Assembly (NCBI GenBank): GCA_023132155.1 | Contig: JAGLYP010000014.1 | Location: 1-52,959 of the forward strand | DNA from: Candidatus Parcubacteria bacterium | GTDB taxonomy: Bacteria > Patescibacteriota > Patescibacteriia > Patescibacteriales > UBA12075 | Length of the DNA: 52,959 nt | Reading direction: 5' to 3' | Shown: positions 44,230-52,156 of the stretch, in pieces | Numbering within the stretch: position 1 is the first letter of the stretch | Layout: every line of letters begins with the position of its first letter | Made by a program: the position numbers and the translations under genes | Notes under the pieces: model-generated | Seen by the model: only the letters and a program-made list of their open reading frames with translations | What the model was told of the DNA's origin: nothing | Database searches by the model: none

Positions 44230-45245
44230 TTGTACGCTTCGCTAAAAATTATTTTATATAATTTTTTAATAAACTCTTTATCCAGCTTTGTTTGCTTTAC
44301 TTTTTTATTAATAATTTCCCGCTCTCTTTTTCTGTCTACAATTTTTAAGCCCTGCTTTTTCTTAAATTTACCGATTAAGCGAGCATGCTGAAATCTTTTT
44401 TGCAGTAATAAAAAAATCCGCTTATCAATTTTATCAATCATTTTTCGATTAAAATCAAACTCATTTTCAGAACACGCTTCAACAATTTTCTCTTGCAGCG
44501 CGCGCCCTGATTCCATGTATTTATCCATTAACTTTTCGGCAAATGGATTATAATTATGCATATCATAAAATAGCCGCCAATCATCCGAAGTCGTGTGCGG
44601 CAAAATTTTTAACAAACCCGCGTAACCGGGAGTATATATTTTTTGCTCGTTGATTTTGGAAGCCGACAAAGAGCGGCCGATAAAATGAACAAGGCTCAAG
44701 GTTTTGGCGTTTTGCCGATCATGTTCTTCCGCGCTTGTTATAATCACTTTTAAGCCAAGATTTTTCAAATATTTTTTTATCAATCCCAATTTTTCACCGC
44801 TAATTCTTAAAGGACACAAAACTATTTGCTTATCATCCAGCTTATAATTTTTTCTATTGATGTCAAATTTTGCCGTAGTCGGCCCGAACATCGGATGCGT
44901 ACCCATTATCTCAATATTTTTAGGCGCGTATCTTTTAAGCCACCTGCATGGATAAATTTTAACCGAACAAGTATCAATTAATAAAGCATTATGTTTAATT
45001 TTTTTGGAAATATCTTTAATAATTTTTTCGGTCTGGGAAATTGGCGCTGTTAAAATTATAATATCGGAATTTAAAACGGTTTTTATGCCAGCCAATTTTA
45101 CTCCGATTTTTTTAGCGTCAAGAAAATATTTTTTTTGCTTACTATTATGAAAAACTCTTACGTCAAAATCCCCGCTCAATACGCAAGCGGCTAATTTTCC
45201 AAAATTCCCAAAACCGATAAGCCCGATTTTAAAATCTTTATTCAT
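44217..45245 (-). CDS. tyrA: prephenate dehydrogenase with C-terminal chorismate mutase
   Basis: The 342-residue protein joins an N-terminal prephenate dehydrogenase (KIGLIGFGNFGKLAACVL at about 6-23, LIDTCSVK, MGTHPMFGP near 115 with the catalytic His) to a C-terminal AroQ-type chorismate mutase (about 255-342: MIDKIDKRIFLLLQKRF, IGKFKK, VDRKRE). In E. coli TyrA the mutase comes first; here the order is reversed. It makes prephenate and then hydroxyphenylpyruvate. Confidence 0.85.
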   Translation of the reverse strand: MNKDFKIGLIGFGNFGKLAACVLSGDFDVRVFHNSKQKKYFLDAKKIGVKLAGIKTVLNSDIIILTAPISQTEKIIKDISKKIKHNALLIDTCSVKIYPCRWLKRYAPKNIEIMGTHPMFGPTTAKFDINRKNYKLDDKQIVLCPLRISGEKLGLIKKYLKNLGLKVIITSAEEHDRQNAKTLSLVHFIGRSLSASKINEQKIYTPGYAGLLKILPHTTSDDWRLFYDMHNYNPFAEKLMDKYMESGRALQEKIVEACSENEFDFNRKMIDKIDKRIFLLLQKRFQHARLIGKFKKKQGLKIVDRKREREIINKKVKQTKLDKEFIKKLYKIIFSEAYKWQK

Positions 45246-45262
45246 TCTTTATTTTTTAATTA

Positions 45263-45838
45263 TTATTTCCTCTTTACCGCCGCGATAAAAGTTGTAAAAT
45301 TAAATTTTAAATCCTGGATGCTTTCTTCAAAAAGCTCCAAGCCGTATAATTCCACGCAGACGCGCGGGGCGATTACCGCTGCTGTTTTGGGCAAATTGCC
45401 ATTGCTTAATGCTTTAGCCGCGCTGGCGGTGTCTGAATATTCTTCTAAATCCGTATCTCCCCATTTGCGCTTTAAATACATGCGGCACTGTTTTAAGGCT
45501 TGGGGATGGGAAACAATTTTTGTAATCTCGCTTGCTTTTATTCCTTTCAGCGCGAGCAAATTCATTTTGATGTCAATTTCAAAAATATTTTCAATTTCAA
45601 AATTGTGCTCGCTCATAGAATAAACCGACTCATAAACAATTCCGCCATTGGAATTTTCAATTGGAAAAACGCCTTTATCTGTTTCTCCCTTATTTAAAGC
45701 AACAAGCGTATTATTGACACTGCACAAATAAACCAGCTCATAGTCCTTAATGCCGTTTTTATGGCAATAATAATCAGCTGCTTCCTCGGAAAAACTGCCC
45801 TTATTGCCGGCTGCTCCGATTTTAATTTTTTTTGGCAT
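45263..45838 (-). CDS. pheA: prephenate dehydratase
   Basis: The 191-residue protein has the prephenate dehydratase domain: AAGNKGSFSEEAA at the front, GVFPIENSNGGIV (substrate loop), SHPQALKQC and NFTTFIAAVKRK at the end. No ACT regulatory domain follows, so it should lack Phe feedback; control may act on transcription instead. First gene of the pheA-tyrA-aminotransferase operon. Confidence 0.87.
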   Translation of the reverse strand: MPKKIKIGAAGNKGSFSEEAADYYCHKNGIKDYELVYLCSVNNTLVALNKGETDKGVFPIENSNGGIVYESVYSMSEHNFEIENIFEIDIKMNLLALKGIKASEITKIVSHPQALKQCRMYLKRKWGDTDLEEYSDTASAAKALSNGNLPKTAAVIAPRVCVELYGLELFEESIQDLKFNFTTFIAAVKRK

Positions 45839-45890
45839 ACTTTTAATAAATTAATCTTATTAATATATAAATATTATCATAAATGGAAAT

Positions 45891-45926
45891 AAAGGGTAAG
45901 AGCGTTTGTTAACACCCCTACCCTTT
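45891..45926 (-). terminator. terminator after the 102-residue gene
   Basis: Arms AAAGGGTA and TACCCTTT with a 20-base loop. It lies between the attenuator-controlled small gene and pheA. Leakage would connect the leader to the aromatic operon. Confidence 0.55.
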
Positions 45927-45945
45927 ATTGCTGCTGTTTTAAAAA

Positions 45946-46254
45946 TTACCGATTTGCGGCAACACAAAGCCCAAGAGCATAAGAAGCATCTCTTGCCGAC
46001 AATTCTTCATGGCATTTAGTAGACAAAAAAATCTTTTCTGATGAATTGATGATTTTTAAGGCCTTGTCCTTGCGTCCAAAGCTAACTATGTCTTGGCCGC
46101 AAATAATTCCTACCATTTTTACGCATTTCGCCGTATCGTCCGACAACAGCGCGCCGCCAGATTGAATTTCTTGCCTCAGATACTCTATTTTATTTTTCAG
46201 TATCTCAACCTTGCCAACATCCGTCATCAGCTCCAGTGCTACAATTGCTTCCAT
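45946..46254 (-). CDS. 102-residue protein downstream of the aromatic leader, unknown
   Basis: The protein starts MEAIVALELMTDVGKVEILK and has a helical front and four Cys residues. AGGAGGAGTAG is a strong ribosome site. I do not recognise the family. It is the first gene behind a Phe/Tyr-rich leader peptide and attenuator hairpins, so its supply should follow aromatic amino acid levels. Confidence 0.6.
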   Translation of the reverse strand: MEAIVALELMTDVGKVEILKNKIEYLRQEIQSGGALLSDDTAKCVKMVGIICGQDIVSFGRKDKALKIINSSEKIFLSTKCHEELSARDASYALGLCVAANR

Positions 46255-46346
46255 TTTCTACTCCTCCTTAATCTAGTGGTTTAATAAAACAACAAATAAA
46301 ATTTAAAGGGCAATAACAATTAAAAAAATGACTTTAAAAAAAACAA

Positions 46347-46377
46347 AACCGGCTCCTCTTTAAGCGAGGAGCCGGTT
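46347..46377 (-). terminator. terminator hairpin of the aromatic-leader attenuator
   Basis: Twelve-base arms AACCGGCTCCTC and GAGGAGCCGGTT with a seven-base loop; TTTTGTTTTTTTT follows on the minus strand. The arm CTCCTCG can pair instead with CGAGGAG in the leader, so the two structures exclude each other. Confidence 0.85.
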
Positions 46378-46407
46378 GTTGTTTTCCCTAATGATGTTTT
46401 ATCTACT

Positions 46408-46500
46408 TTAAGTGGTTAAAACACCACGAACAACTAATCTCCTCGGCAGAGCAAACCAAAAGTAAAAAAAGAAATAAGTTGTTTGTAATGTCTTAATCAT
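46408..46500 (-). CDS. leader peptide rich in Phe, Tyr and Trp codons
   Basis: A 30-residue reading frame. Residues 9-16 are YFFFYFWF, eight aromatic codons in a row. The pattern is that of pheL-type leader peptides. The frame ends 30 bases before a strong terminator (46347-46377), and CGAGGAG in the reading frame can form an antiterminator with it. A promoter with extended -10 (TGATATAAT) lies about 50 bases upstream. Stalling at the aromatic codons should favour readthrough into the 102-residue gene. Confidence 0.7.
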   Translation of the reverse strand: MIKTLQTTYFFFYFWFALPRRLVVRGVLTT

Positions 46501-46537
46501 ATTATAAATATCAGGGATTTTCCCTATCTGTGGATAA

Positions 46538-46568
46538 TTATATCATAACTATTGGAAAAAGCAAGCGT
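46538..46568 (-). promoter_or_regulatory. promoter of the aromatic leader
   Basis: On the minus strand TTGCTT, 16 bases and TGATATAAT (extended -10). The predicted start is about 35 bases before the leader-peptide ATG; a small AGGGAAAATCCCT hairpin lies between. Limits are given to within a few bases. Confidence 0.55.
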
Positions 46569-46666
46569 TTTTTGTTAATATTTTATTAATTTAACTAATA
46601 TTAAATGAAAAAATAAAGACGGTTATACTTTAAAGCGCCATTTTTTTGTGATTATAGCAAAATTAA

Positions 46667-46697
46667 AAAGGGAGGATTTTAAAAAATCTCTCCCTTT
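46667..46697 (-). terminator. terminator after the 56-residue gene
   Basis: Arms AAAGGGAGGATTTT and its mirror with one bulge, T-rich on the minus strand, 13 bases after the stop. Confidence 0.75.
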
Positions 46698-46709
46698 CGT
46701 TTTCGCGCC

Positions 46710-46880
46710 CTAGCAGGCGGCGCATTGGAGCTTTAATTGAGCCATTGATAATTCCCGATGTTTATCAAGGATCTTTTCGGAAAGTTTATCATACTCTTCC
46801 CAATTGCCGCTTCTTTCCGCCTCAAGCGATAACTCTTGTTTAATTTTTTTCATTTCTTCTATTTTCTCTATTAAACCCAT
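46710..46880 (-). CDS. 56-residue helical protein downstream of the Leu leader, unknown
   Basis: The protein begins MGLIEKIEEMKKIKQELSLE, is almost wholly helical and charged, and ends in QCAAC. The ribosome site AAAGGAGGGT stands six bases before the ATG. It is the only gene between the Leu-rich attenuator and a strong terminator, so it is a distinct regulated unit. I do not recognise a family. Confidence 0.65.
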   Translation of the reverse strand: MGLIEKIEEMKKIKQELSLEAERSGNWEEYDKLSEKILDKHRELSMAQLKLQCAAC

Positions 46881-46947
46881 AATCAACCCTCCTTTTAAAA
46901 ATTTGTTTGTTTTATATTCTTATTTTGTTCATGTACAAACTAAAAAA

Positions 46948-46965
46948 CCACCCGTTTACGGGTGG
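46948..46965 (-). terminator. terminator hairpin of the Leu-leader attenuator
   Basis: Arms CCACCCGT and ACGGGTGG; TTTTTT follows on the minus strand. The left arm (GCCACCC) can pair instead with GGGTGGC in the leader region, giving an antiterminator. Confidence 0.8.
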
Positions 46966-46993
46966 CTGCCAATTTATTTTTTGTTGAAATTTA

Positions 46994-47074
46994 TCAACTG
47001 TCAAAACAAGCCACCCTATCGGGTAGTAATAACAAAAGGCTTAATAATAAATTTTTGTTATTTGCTTGCTTCAT
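46994..47074 (-). CDS. leader peptide rich in Leu codons
   Basis: A 26-residue frame: residues 9-17 are LLLSLLLLL, eight Leu in nine codons. It starts about seven bases after the predicted transcript start. Behind it lie three mutually exclusive stems: ACCCGATAGGGT, then GGGTGGC with GCCACCC, then the terminator. That is the layout of leu-type attenuation. No classical Shine-Dalgarno is seen, so translation would be leaderless. A signal-like hydrophobic peptide is the alternative reading. Confidence 0.65.
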   Translation of the reverse strand: MKQANNKNLLLSLLLLLPDRVACFDS

Positions 47075-47087
47075 AATCTATAATATT

Positions 47088-47115
47088 ATAATAGCATGTT
47101 TTATAAAAAAGTCAA
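47088..47115 (-). promoter_or_regulatory. promoter of the Leu leader
   Basis: On the minus strand TTGACT, 16 bases and TGCTATTAT (extended -10). The same spacing and TGC form occur in the promoter at 52123. Confidence 0.65.
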
Positions 47116-47118
47116 GCA

Positions 47119-47721
47119 TTATTCCTTTATCCCATCCAAATTCACATCATACAAGATTTTTTCCTGCAAATGCGTATATTTAAGGATTTCCTCGTCTTTA
47201 AACCAGATTTTCAGCTCTTTCTCCGCTTCTTCAACAGTACCGGAAGCATGAATTAAATTTCTAACGCTTCTTTGGTCAGTATCCGCAAGCGCGAAAGAAT
47301 CCAAAGTTAAATCACCGCGAATTGTGCCGACATCAGCCAAAAGCGGAGCGGTAAAGCCTGTTATTTTTCTTACCAACTCAATCGCGCCTGCTCCCTGCCA
47401 CACCATAGCCACAACAGGTCCGGAACTTAAATACTTGGCATTAGCCTTTAAAACCGCCCAGCCGTTTTCCGAATAAGTTTTGTACGGAGATTTTTCTCCT
47501 TTTTTTTCATAAGCTTCCGCGGCTTTTCTGCCTACTTCTTCAATCCATTCATCACCGCCGACATCATAATAATGCGTGGTTGCTTGTTCCTCGGTTGGAA
47601 TAATCATTTTAAGGCCGATTAATTTAAGTCCAACGCGTTCATAACGCTTAATAATTTCACCAATCAACGATCTTTGCACGCCATCCGGCTTGATAATCAC
47701 TAAAGTTTTTTCGTTTTTCAT
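47119..47721 (-). CDS. ndk: nucleoside diphosphate kinase
   Basis: The enzyme transfers phosphate between nucleotides. TLVIIKPDGVQRSLIG at the start and NLIHASGTVEEAEKE (catalytic His at about 151) are the family marks. At 200 residues it is longer than the usual ~140, with an insert around 55-85 (YEKKGEKSPYKTYSENGW), as seen in several CPR and archaeal versions. Confidence 0.9.
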   Translation of the reverse strand: MKNEKTLVIIKPDGVQRSLIGEIIKRYERVGLKLIGLKMIIPTEEQATTHYYDVGGDEWIEEVGRKAAEAYEKKGEKSPYKTYSENGWAVLKANAKYLSSGPVVAMVWQGAGAIELVRKITGFTAPLLADVGTIRGDLTLDSFALADTDQRSVRNLIHASGTVEEAEKELKIWFKDEEILKYTHLQEKILYDVNLDGIKE

Positions 47722-47756
47722 AAAAAAATAAATCCACCCAATATATCAATCAACGA

Positions 47757-47805
47757 ATTATTCGCAATTCGCGGATTCGCATATATTCGCGGATTCGCAT
47801 TATAT
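47757..47805. repeat. repeat family B, third site
   Basis: ATTATTCGCAATTCGCGGAT TCGCATATATTCGCGGATTC GCATT units between ndk and the response regulator gene. Confidence 0.7.
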
Positions 47806-47808
47806 ATA

Positions 47809-48177
47809 TTATTTTAAATATTTTTTTATCGCTTCACCGACTTGCGACGGAGTTAAATTCGCTTTTACCAAATAATCAGTCGCCCCTAATTGACCGCCTT
47901 TTTTCTTATCTTCATCCGTGCTTAAATTGGTCAGCATTATTATCGGCGTTTTTTTTGTTTTGGCGCTGGCCCTAAGCTCTTGCAAAACCAAAAAACCGTC
48001 CAACTGCGGCATAATAATATCCAATAAAATCAAATCCGGATTTTGGCTTAATGCCATGCTAAGCCCTGAGGCGCCGTTATCGGCAATAAAAACCATATAT
48101 CCTTCCTGCTCTAATTTGGTTTTATACATTCCGCCAATCATAGCGTCATCTTCAACAATTAATATCTTTTTTTCCAT
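47809..48177 (-). CDS. single-domain response regulator (CheY-like)
   Basis: The 122-residue receiver domain has LIVEDDAMIGG, LILLDIIMPQLDG with the phospho-Asp at about 54, LTNLS and LVKANL with the Lys. It is close to the one between pilB and pilC. No output domain and no kinase nearby. Confidence 0.88.
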   Translation of the reverse strand: MEKKILIVEDDAMIGGMYKTKLEQEGYMVFIADNGASGLSMALSQNPDLILLDIIMPQLDGFLVLQELRASAKTKKTPIIMLTNLSTDEDKKKGGQLGATDYLVKANLTPSQVGEAIKKYLK

Positions 48178-48188
48178 AATTTTAGGTT

Positions 48189-48232
48189 ATTCGCTTCGCA
48201 AACCCGCCACTACGAATGCGGGACATGCGAAT
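48189..48232. repeat. repeat family A, copy 2
   Basis: A 44-base unit related to the one at 19669-19712, placed just upstream of the response regulator gene. Confidence 0.75.
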
Positions 48233-48302
48233 AATAATATTGAAATCTTTTATATTTAATTAATATCAGTATAGCAAAATATTTATAAATGGCAAGGTTT
48301 TT

Positions 48303-49130
48303 TCAAAACCTAATCGTTCCGTCCAAATCCGTCCGCAAAATTTCCACCCCCATCTTTTCCAAACGCTTAATAATCCGCCGGCTGGGATGACCAAATTTAT
48401 TATCTTTACCTACTGAAATCACTGCTTTTTGCGGATTTACCAATTGTAAAAATTCCCGATTGCTGGAAGTATTTGAGCCATGGTGTCCGACTTTTAAAAT
48501 TTCCACACTGCCCAAATCGCCTGTTTTAATTAATTCTTCTTCCACTTCCGTTTCCGCGTCTCCCATAAATAAAACCGTTCTGTTTTCGCAGTCCAATTCA
48601 GCTATAATTGAAGTGTTATTAAGATTGTTTACGCTTTTGCCTAACAGGCTTTTTCTTGGATAAATTATATCCAAAAAACAGCTGTTACCAAAAATTATTT
48701 TTTGCGGACGATCAATTATAATCAAAGGAATATTTTTTTCTCTAATTAATTTAAGCCACTCCAGATAAGACGGGGCGGTATGTACTACTCCTGTATAAAA
48801 AATCTTGTTTACTTTATATCTTTCTAAAACAGGTATCAAGCCGGCAACGTGATCGTTATGCGGATGAGTCAAAATCATTAAATCAATTGTCGTATCCCAC
48901 CACGGCAATTCTTCTTCAAGCCTTTCTATTATTTTATAATCCTGTCCGCCGTCAATTAAAATATTTTGTCCGAACGGAGTTTTAATTAAGCTGGCATCGC
49001 CCTGGCCTATGTCTAAAAACGCGACTTCCAATTTGTTTTCCGCGCTTAAAGTCATCCAAAACACCGGAAGCGCTAAAAATATTCCGATTATCGCGAGAAT
49101 GATTAGGATTTTGTATAATTTACGGGGCAT
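48303..49130 (-). CDS. ComEC-like metallo-beta-lactamase-fold hydrolase
   Basis: The 275-residue protein has a signal anchor (about 8-28), then VAFLDIGQGDASLIKTP and LTHPHNDHVAG (HxHxDH zinc box near 85), GDAETEVEEEL and VGHHGSNTSSN. This matches the C-terminal domain of ComEC, which degrades the non-transported strand during DNA uptake. The channel domain is absent, so this is a stand-alone version. Confidence 0.87.
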   Translation of the reverse strand: MPRKLYKILIILAIIGIFLALPVFWMTLSAENKLEVAFLDIGQGDASLIKTPFGQNILIDGGQDYKIIERLEEELPWWDTTIDLMILTHPHNDHVAGLIPVLERYKVNKIFYTGVVHTAPSYLEWLKLIREKNIPLIIIDRPQKIIFGNSCFLDIIYPRKSLLGKSVNNLNNTSIIAELDCENRTVLFMGDAETEVEEELIKTGDLGSVEILKVGHHGSNTSSNREFLQLVNPQKAVISVGKDNKFGHPSRRIIKRLEKMGVEILRTDLDGTIRF

Positions 49131-49227
49131 TTTTATTATTTGTGTAAATAAACATTGATAATATCCGGTTTTCTGTCCTTCTGTGTCTTGATGAATGCTT
49201 TTCTTACTATCTCAAGCGAATGCCTTC

Positions 49228-49339
49228 TTTGTCATTGCGAGCTTGCGAAGCAACCCCGTGCCACAGAACATCATATGTGAATTTACAATGGACGGCGCAG
49301 GAACCACGGGATTGCTTCGCTGGCGCTCGCAATGACAAA
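49228..49339. repeat. long palindromic repeat, family D, copy 2
   Basis: Ends TTTGTCATTGCGAGC and GCTCGCAATGACAAA with inner GCGAAGCAA/TTGCTTCGC. It is related to 15627-15745. Confidence 0.8.
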
Positions 49340-49345
49340 AAACAT

Positions 49346-50737
49346 CTATTTTCTCAAAAAAACCATTACATCCCCAACATTCGTATTGGTATTGTCCATT
49401 TTGATTAAAGAATTGCCGAGCTTTTTAAATAAGCTATCAGTATCAAAATTCTTTATATGCTCCGCGATATCAATTTTTTTCTCTATTGCCTGGCGATATG
49501 AATTATTGTCAACAATGGCGCCGGCGATATTTTTCGTATAGTCAGAGCCGTCAGTGCTGACGCTGGCAAACACCCATGAAAAATCCGTGTCTTTTAAATA
49601 ATCCAAAACAAGCGCGGACAAGTGCCGGTTACGGCCGCCTTTTCCATGGTCTTTTGGCAAAGATACTAAAGGCTCGCCGCCAAAAAGCAAAACATCATAA
49701 CCACTATTTTTTTCTTGGGACAAACCGGCAATTATCCTTTTAACTTCCAACTCAACATTTTCACTTATGCTCGCGGTAACAATTAACGGTTTTAATTTCG
49801 CGCGCATGGCTTCTAAAGCGATTGCTTCAAGCGCGTCCCTGTTAGAGCCAATAATAAAATTTTTTGCTTGGCCCGAAATTTTGCTTGTTTCTTTTTGCCT
49901 GCCTCGCGTTCCCTCTTTAATATATTTAATTACGCTTGCCGGAGCGCTCTTACCCAAAGGGTGCCCCGCAGGAAATGCCCTTGGGGTGCACTTCGTAATT
50001 AAATCGTATTTTTCCAAAACCAAATACGCATCTTGAAAAGCGGCCGGATCAAACACTGTCGGTCCGGAAGCGATTATTTCCTGCTGATCAAAAATTACAT
50101 CGGAAATAATTACTGAAACCGCCCGCGCGGGCGCGAAAAATTCCGCCAGTTGTCCGCCTTTTATCTTTGACAAATGCTTGCGCACGGCATTTATTTCCCC
50201 AATGCTCGCGCCGGACTTTATTAATAAATCCGTTGTTTTTTGCTTATCTTTCAAAGATACGCCGTCAACCGGAGCCGGCAGCATTGCCGAACCGCCTCCG
50301 GATAAAAGGCAGACTACCAAATCTTTTTTGTTAATTTTATACTTTTCTTTCAGTCCAAGCATTTTTTCCACGCCCTTCAATCCCGCGCGGTCAGGCAATG
50401 GATGTCCTGCCTTGATTACTTTAATTTTTTTAATATTTTTATTTTTTTCAATGGAATTAACGATTCCCGCGGCAATATTGTTTTCACCCACGATTTTTTC
50501 AAAAATCTCCGCCATTTTGCCGGCGGCCTTGCCGCCGCCAATAACAAAAATTCTGCCGGTCAGCAGATCAAATTCATTGTTATTAATAATAAGCGAATTA
50601 AATTCCTTTCCGTAACGGACGGCTTTCTTCATTAGGTTTTCCGCCTGTACGGCTTTAATGCCTGCTTCAATTAATCTGACGGCTTGCTTTCTTGCTTTTG
50701 AACCGCTTATTTCTTGTTTATTTTTGATTATCGGCAT
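49346..50737 (-). CDS. glycerate 2-kinase (MOFRL family)
   Basis: The 463-residue protein has VIGGGKAAGKMAEIFEKIVG, the nucleotide-site LLSGGGSAMLPAPVDG (about 145-160), IGEINAVRKHLSKIKGGQL and the C-terminal MOFRL part with LFGGEPLVSL and TDGSDYTKNIAGAIVD. It phosphorylates glycerate to 2-phosphoglycerate. The ATG at 50737 is chosen over the TTG at 50758. A stretch CTPRAFPAGHPLGKSAP near 255 is coded by a palindrome (GGGTGCCCCGCAGGAAATGC and its partner), probably another in-frame repeat. Confidence 0.85.
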   Translation of the reverse strand: MPIIKNKQEISGSKARKQAVRLIEAGIKAVQAENLMKKAVRYGKEFNSLIINNNEFDLLTGRIFVIGGGKAAGKMAEIFEKIVGENNIAAGIVNSIEKNKNIKKIKVIKAGHPLPDRAGLKGVEKMLGLKEKYKINKKDLVVCLLSGGGSAMLPAPVDGVSLKDKQKTTDLLIKSGASIGEINAVRKHLSKIKGGQLAEFFAPARAVSVIISDVIFDQQEIIASGPTVFDPAAFQDAYLVLEKYDLITKCTPRAFPAGHPLGKSAPASVIKYIKEGTRGRQKETSKISGQAKNFIIGSNRDALEAIALEAMRAKLKPLIVTASISENVELEVKRIIAGLSQEKNSGYDVLLFGGEPLVSLPKDHGKGGRNRHLSALVLDYLKDTDFSWVFASVSTDGSDYTKNIAGAIVDNNSYRQAIEKKIDIAEHIKNFDTDSLFKKLGNSLIKMDNTNTNVGDVMVFLRK

Positions 50738-50807
50738 ATTGATTATAATCTCAAGCAAACATTTCTTTTTCTCTTTTGTTATCTCGACCAGAACAAAGCG
50801 CCTCCCA

Positions 50808-50978
50808 TTTTGTCATCTCGACCGGAGCGGCAGCGGAGCGGAGAGATCTTTAATATATTTAAACTTTTCCCATGTTTTTGGTTGATCTAATATTTTTAAT
50901 ATATTTTTTATTTTAATCTTTTTCTATAATTTACGTATTATAGATCTCTCCTCGCTGTCGCTCGTCGAGATGACAAAA
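50808..50978. mobile_element. MITE-like element, second copy
   Basis: Ends TTTTGTCATCTCGACCGGAG and TCGAGATGACAAAA with inner GGAGAGATCT/AGATCTCTCC. It is the same family as 28816-28987. A further partial end (TTTTGTTATCTCGACCAG) lies at 50774-50791. Confidence 0.85.
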
Positions 50979-51019
50979 AAAGAGGATACTCAGCCAAAAT
51001 AACAAAATACGATGACCTA

Positions 51020-52006
51020 TTAATTATCTTCAATTGGTAATTCCATTATTTCCACATCAAGCTCTTCTGCCGGAGCTGGCGTTTCTTTTTCATCCGGCAA
51101 TGGCTCATCTTTAATAATTTCTTCAACAGATTCCGTTAATCCGCTTTCTGTTTCGCTAACGCCATCTTCAATGAGCTTAAGCAATTCGTCTTCGGTCTTG
51201 TCCTCCGTAGCTTCAGCGTAGGAGGATTCTTCATCGCCAGCTAAATTTTCTCCAATATTATCTTCTTCGCTAATATCTTCATCCGCGGGAATATCAACAA
51301 CAGGCTCCTCAATAGCAACAGATTCTTCAGCAGCGTCATTTTTCATTTTTTCAAGATAATCAAAATAAACTTTTGTTAAATCATCCGGCTCTCCCTCGCT
51401 CTCCTCGCTTGTCTGCTCTTTAATTTTTCTTTTTGCCAATACTGTTGCCGGAACAGCCGGTGAAGGAATCTCCCGTTTTTTAACGGATTCATAGCCGGAA
51501 AATATTTTTTCGGTTAATTTTAAAGTTTTTCCAATCAAGCCTGAATAATCAGCAACTTCTATTCTTGTTTCTTCTCCTTTCTCCGCGGCTATCTCCCGCT
51601 CTTTCTTTAATGCCTTAATTCTGGCATCATATTCTTCTTTTAATTCTTCGGCCAAATAAGCGCCCAAATCTTTTTTTATTTTTTTGGATATTTTTCTGAT
51701 TTTTTCATTCAGCTGATACTCCCAAACATTATCTATTTTTGCTAAATCCAAATAAGTGTAAGCAACAAAATAATATTTATCGTTTTCTTTAATTCTTTCA
51801 ATTTTAAAATCCATATCATATTCTTCCATATCAACGCTTAGAAGCAAAGTATTGTCTGTTCCTTCAATTTTTTCCTGTTTTTCGCCGATAAATTCCCGAC
51901 CAGCTTCAGTTTGCGCCCAAGCGCCGGAACCGATCGCGAAAATCGCCAATAATATTAATAAGGCGGCGTTGTTGTATTTTATGAAATGTATTGTTTTTTT
52001 AAACAT
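51020..52006 (-). CDS. secreted or membrane protein with DUF5667-like region, unknown
   Basis: The 328-residue protein has a signal anchor (about 12-31, ending WAQTEAG), a helical middle with many Lys and Glu (about 60-190) and an acidic low-complexity tail. Inside the tail the short palindrome at 51201-51226 encodes SYAEATED in frame. I know this peptide as a recurring insert in CPR proteins. Function unknown. Confidence 0.65.
   Translation of the reverse strand: MFKKTIHFIKYNNAALLILLAIFAIGSGAWAQTEAGREFIGEKQEKIEGTDNTLLLSVDMEEYDMDFKIERIKENDKYYFVAYTYLDLAKIDNVWEYQLNEKIRKISKKIKKDLGAYLAEELKEEYDARIKALKKEREIAAEKGEETRIEVADYSGLIGKTLKLTEKIFSGYESVKKREIPSPAVPATVLAKRKIKEQTSEESEGEPDDLTKVYFDYLEKMKNDAAEESVAIEEPVVDIPADEDISEEDNIGENLAGDEESSYAEATEDKTEDELLKLIEDGVSETESGLTESVEEIIKDEPLPDEKETPAPAEELDVEIMELPIEDN
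51201..51226. repeat. short palindrome coding SYAEATED
   Basis: TCCTCCGTAGCTTCAGCGTA GGAGGA, near-perfect inverted arms. Its core is related to the insert CCCCGCGTAGCTGAAAGCG... found in both broken pilin copies. Confidence 0.7.
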
Positions 52007-52122
52007 ATTATTATTGATTATAGCAGTTTAATGTTTGGTTTTCAATGCCATTAAAGGCTAACTTTGAATTTCGTCCCTCCCTTGGCTAATCGCTTTAAAA
52101 AAACTTATCCACAATTATTTGC

Positions 52123-52150
52123 TTGACAAAAACTAATAATTTGCTATACT
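52123..52150 (+). promoter_or_regulatory. strong promoter of a small RNA
   Basis: TTGACA, 16 bases, TATACT preceded by TGC (extended -10). It points away from any + strand gene and ends 50 bases before a terminator. Confidence 0.75.
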
Positions 52151-52156
52151 AATAAT

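Noticed and set aside
46531-46539. TTATCCACA DnaA-box matches (also near 52086 and 21796)
   Set aside because: They are single sites without clusters, AT-rich unwinding region or dnaA/dnaN nearby, so no origin is claimed.
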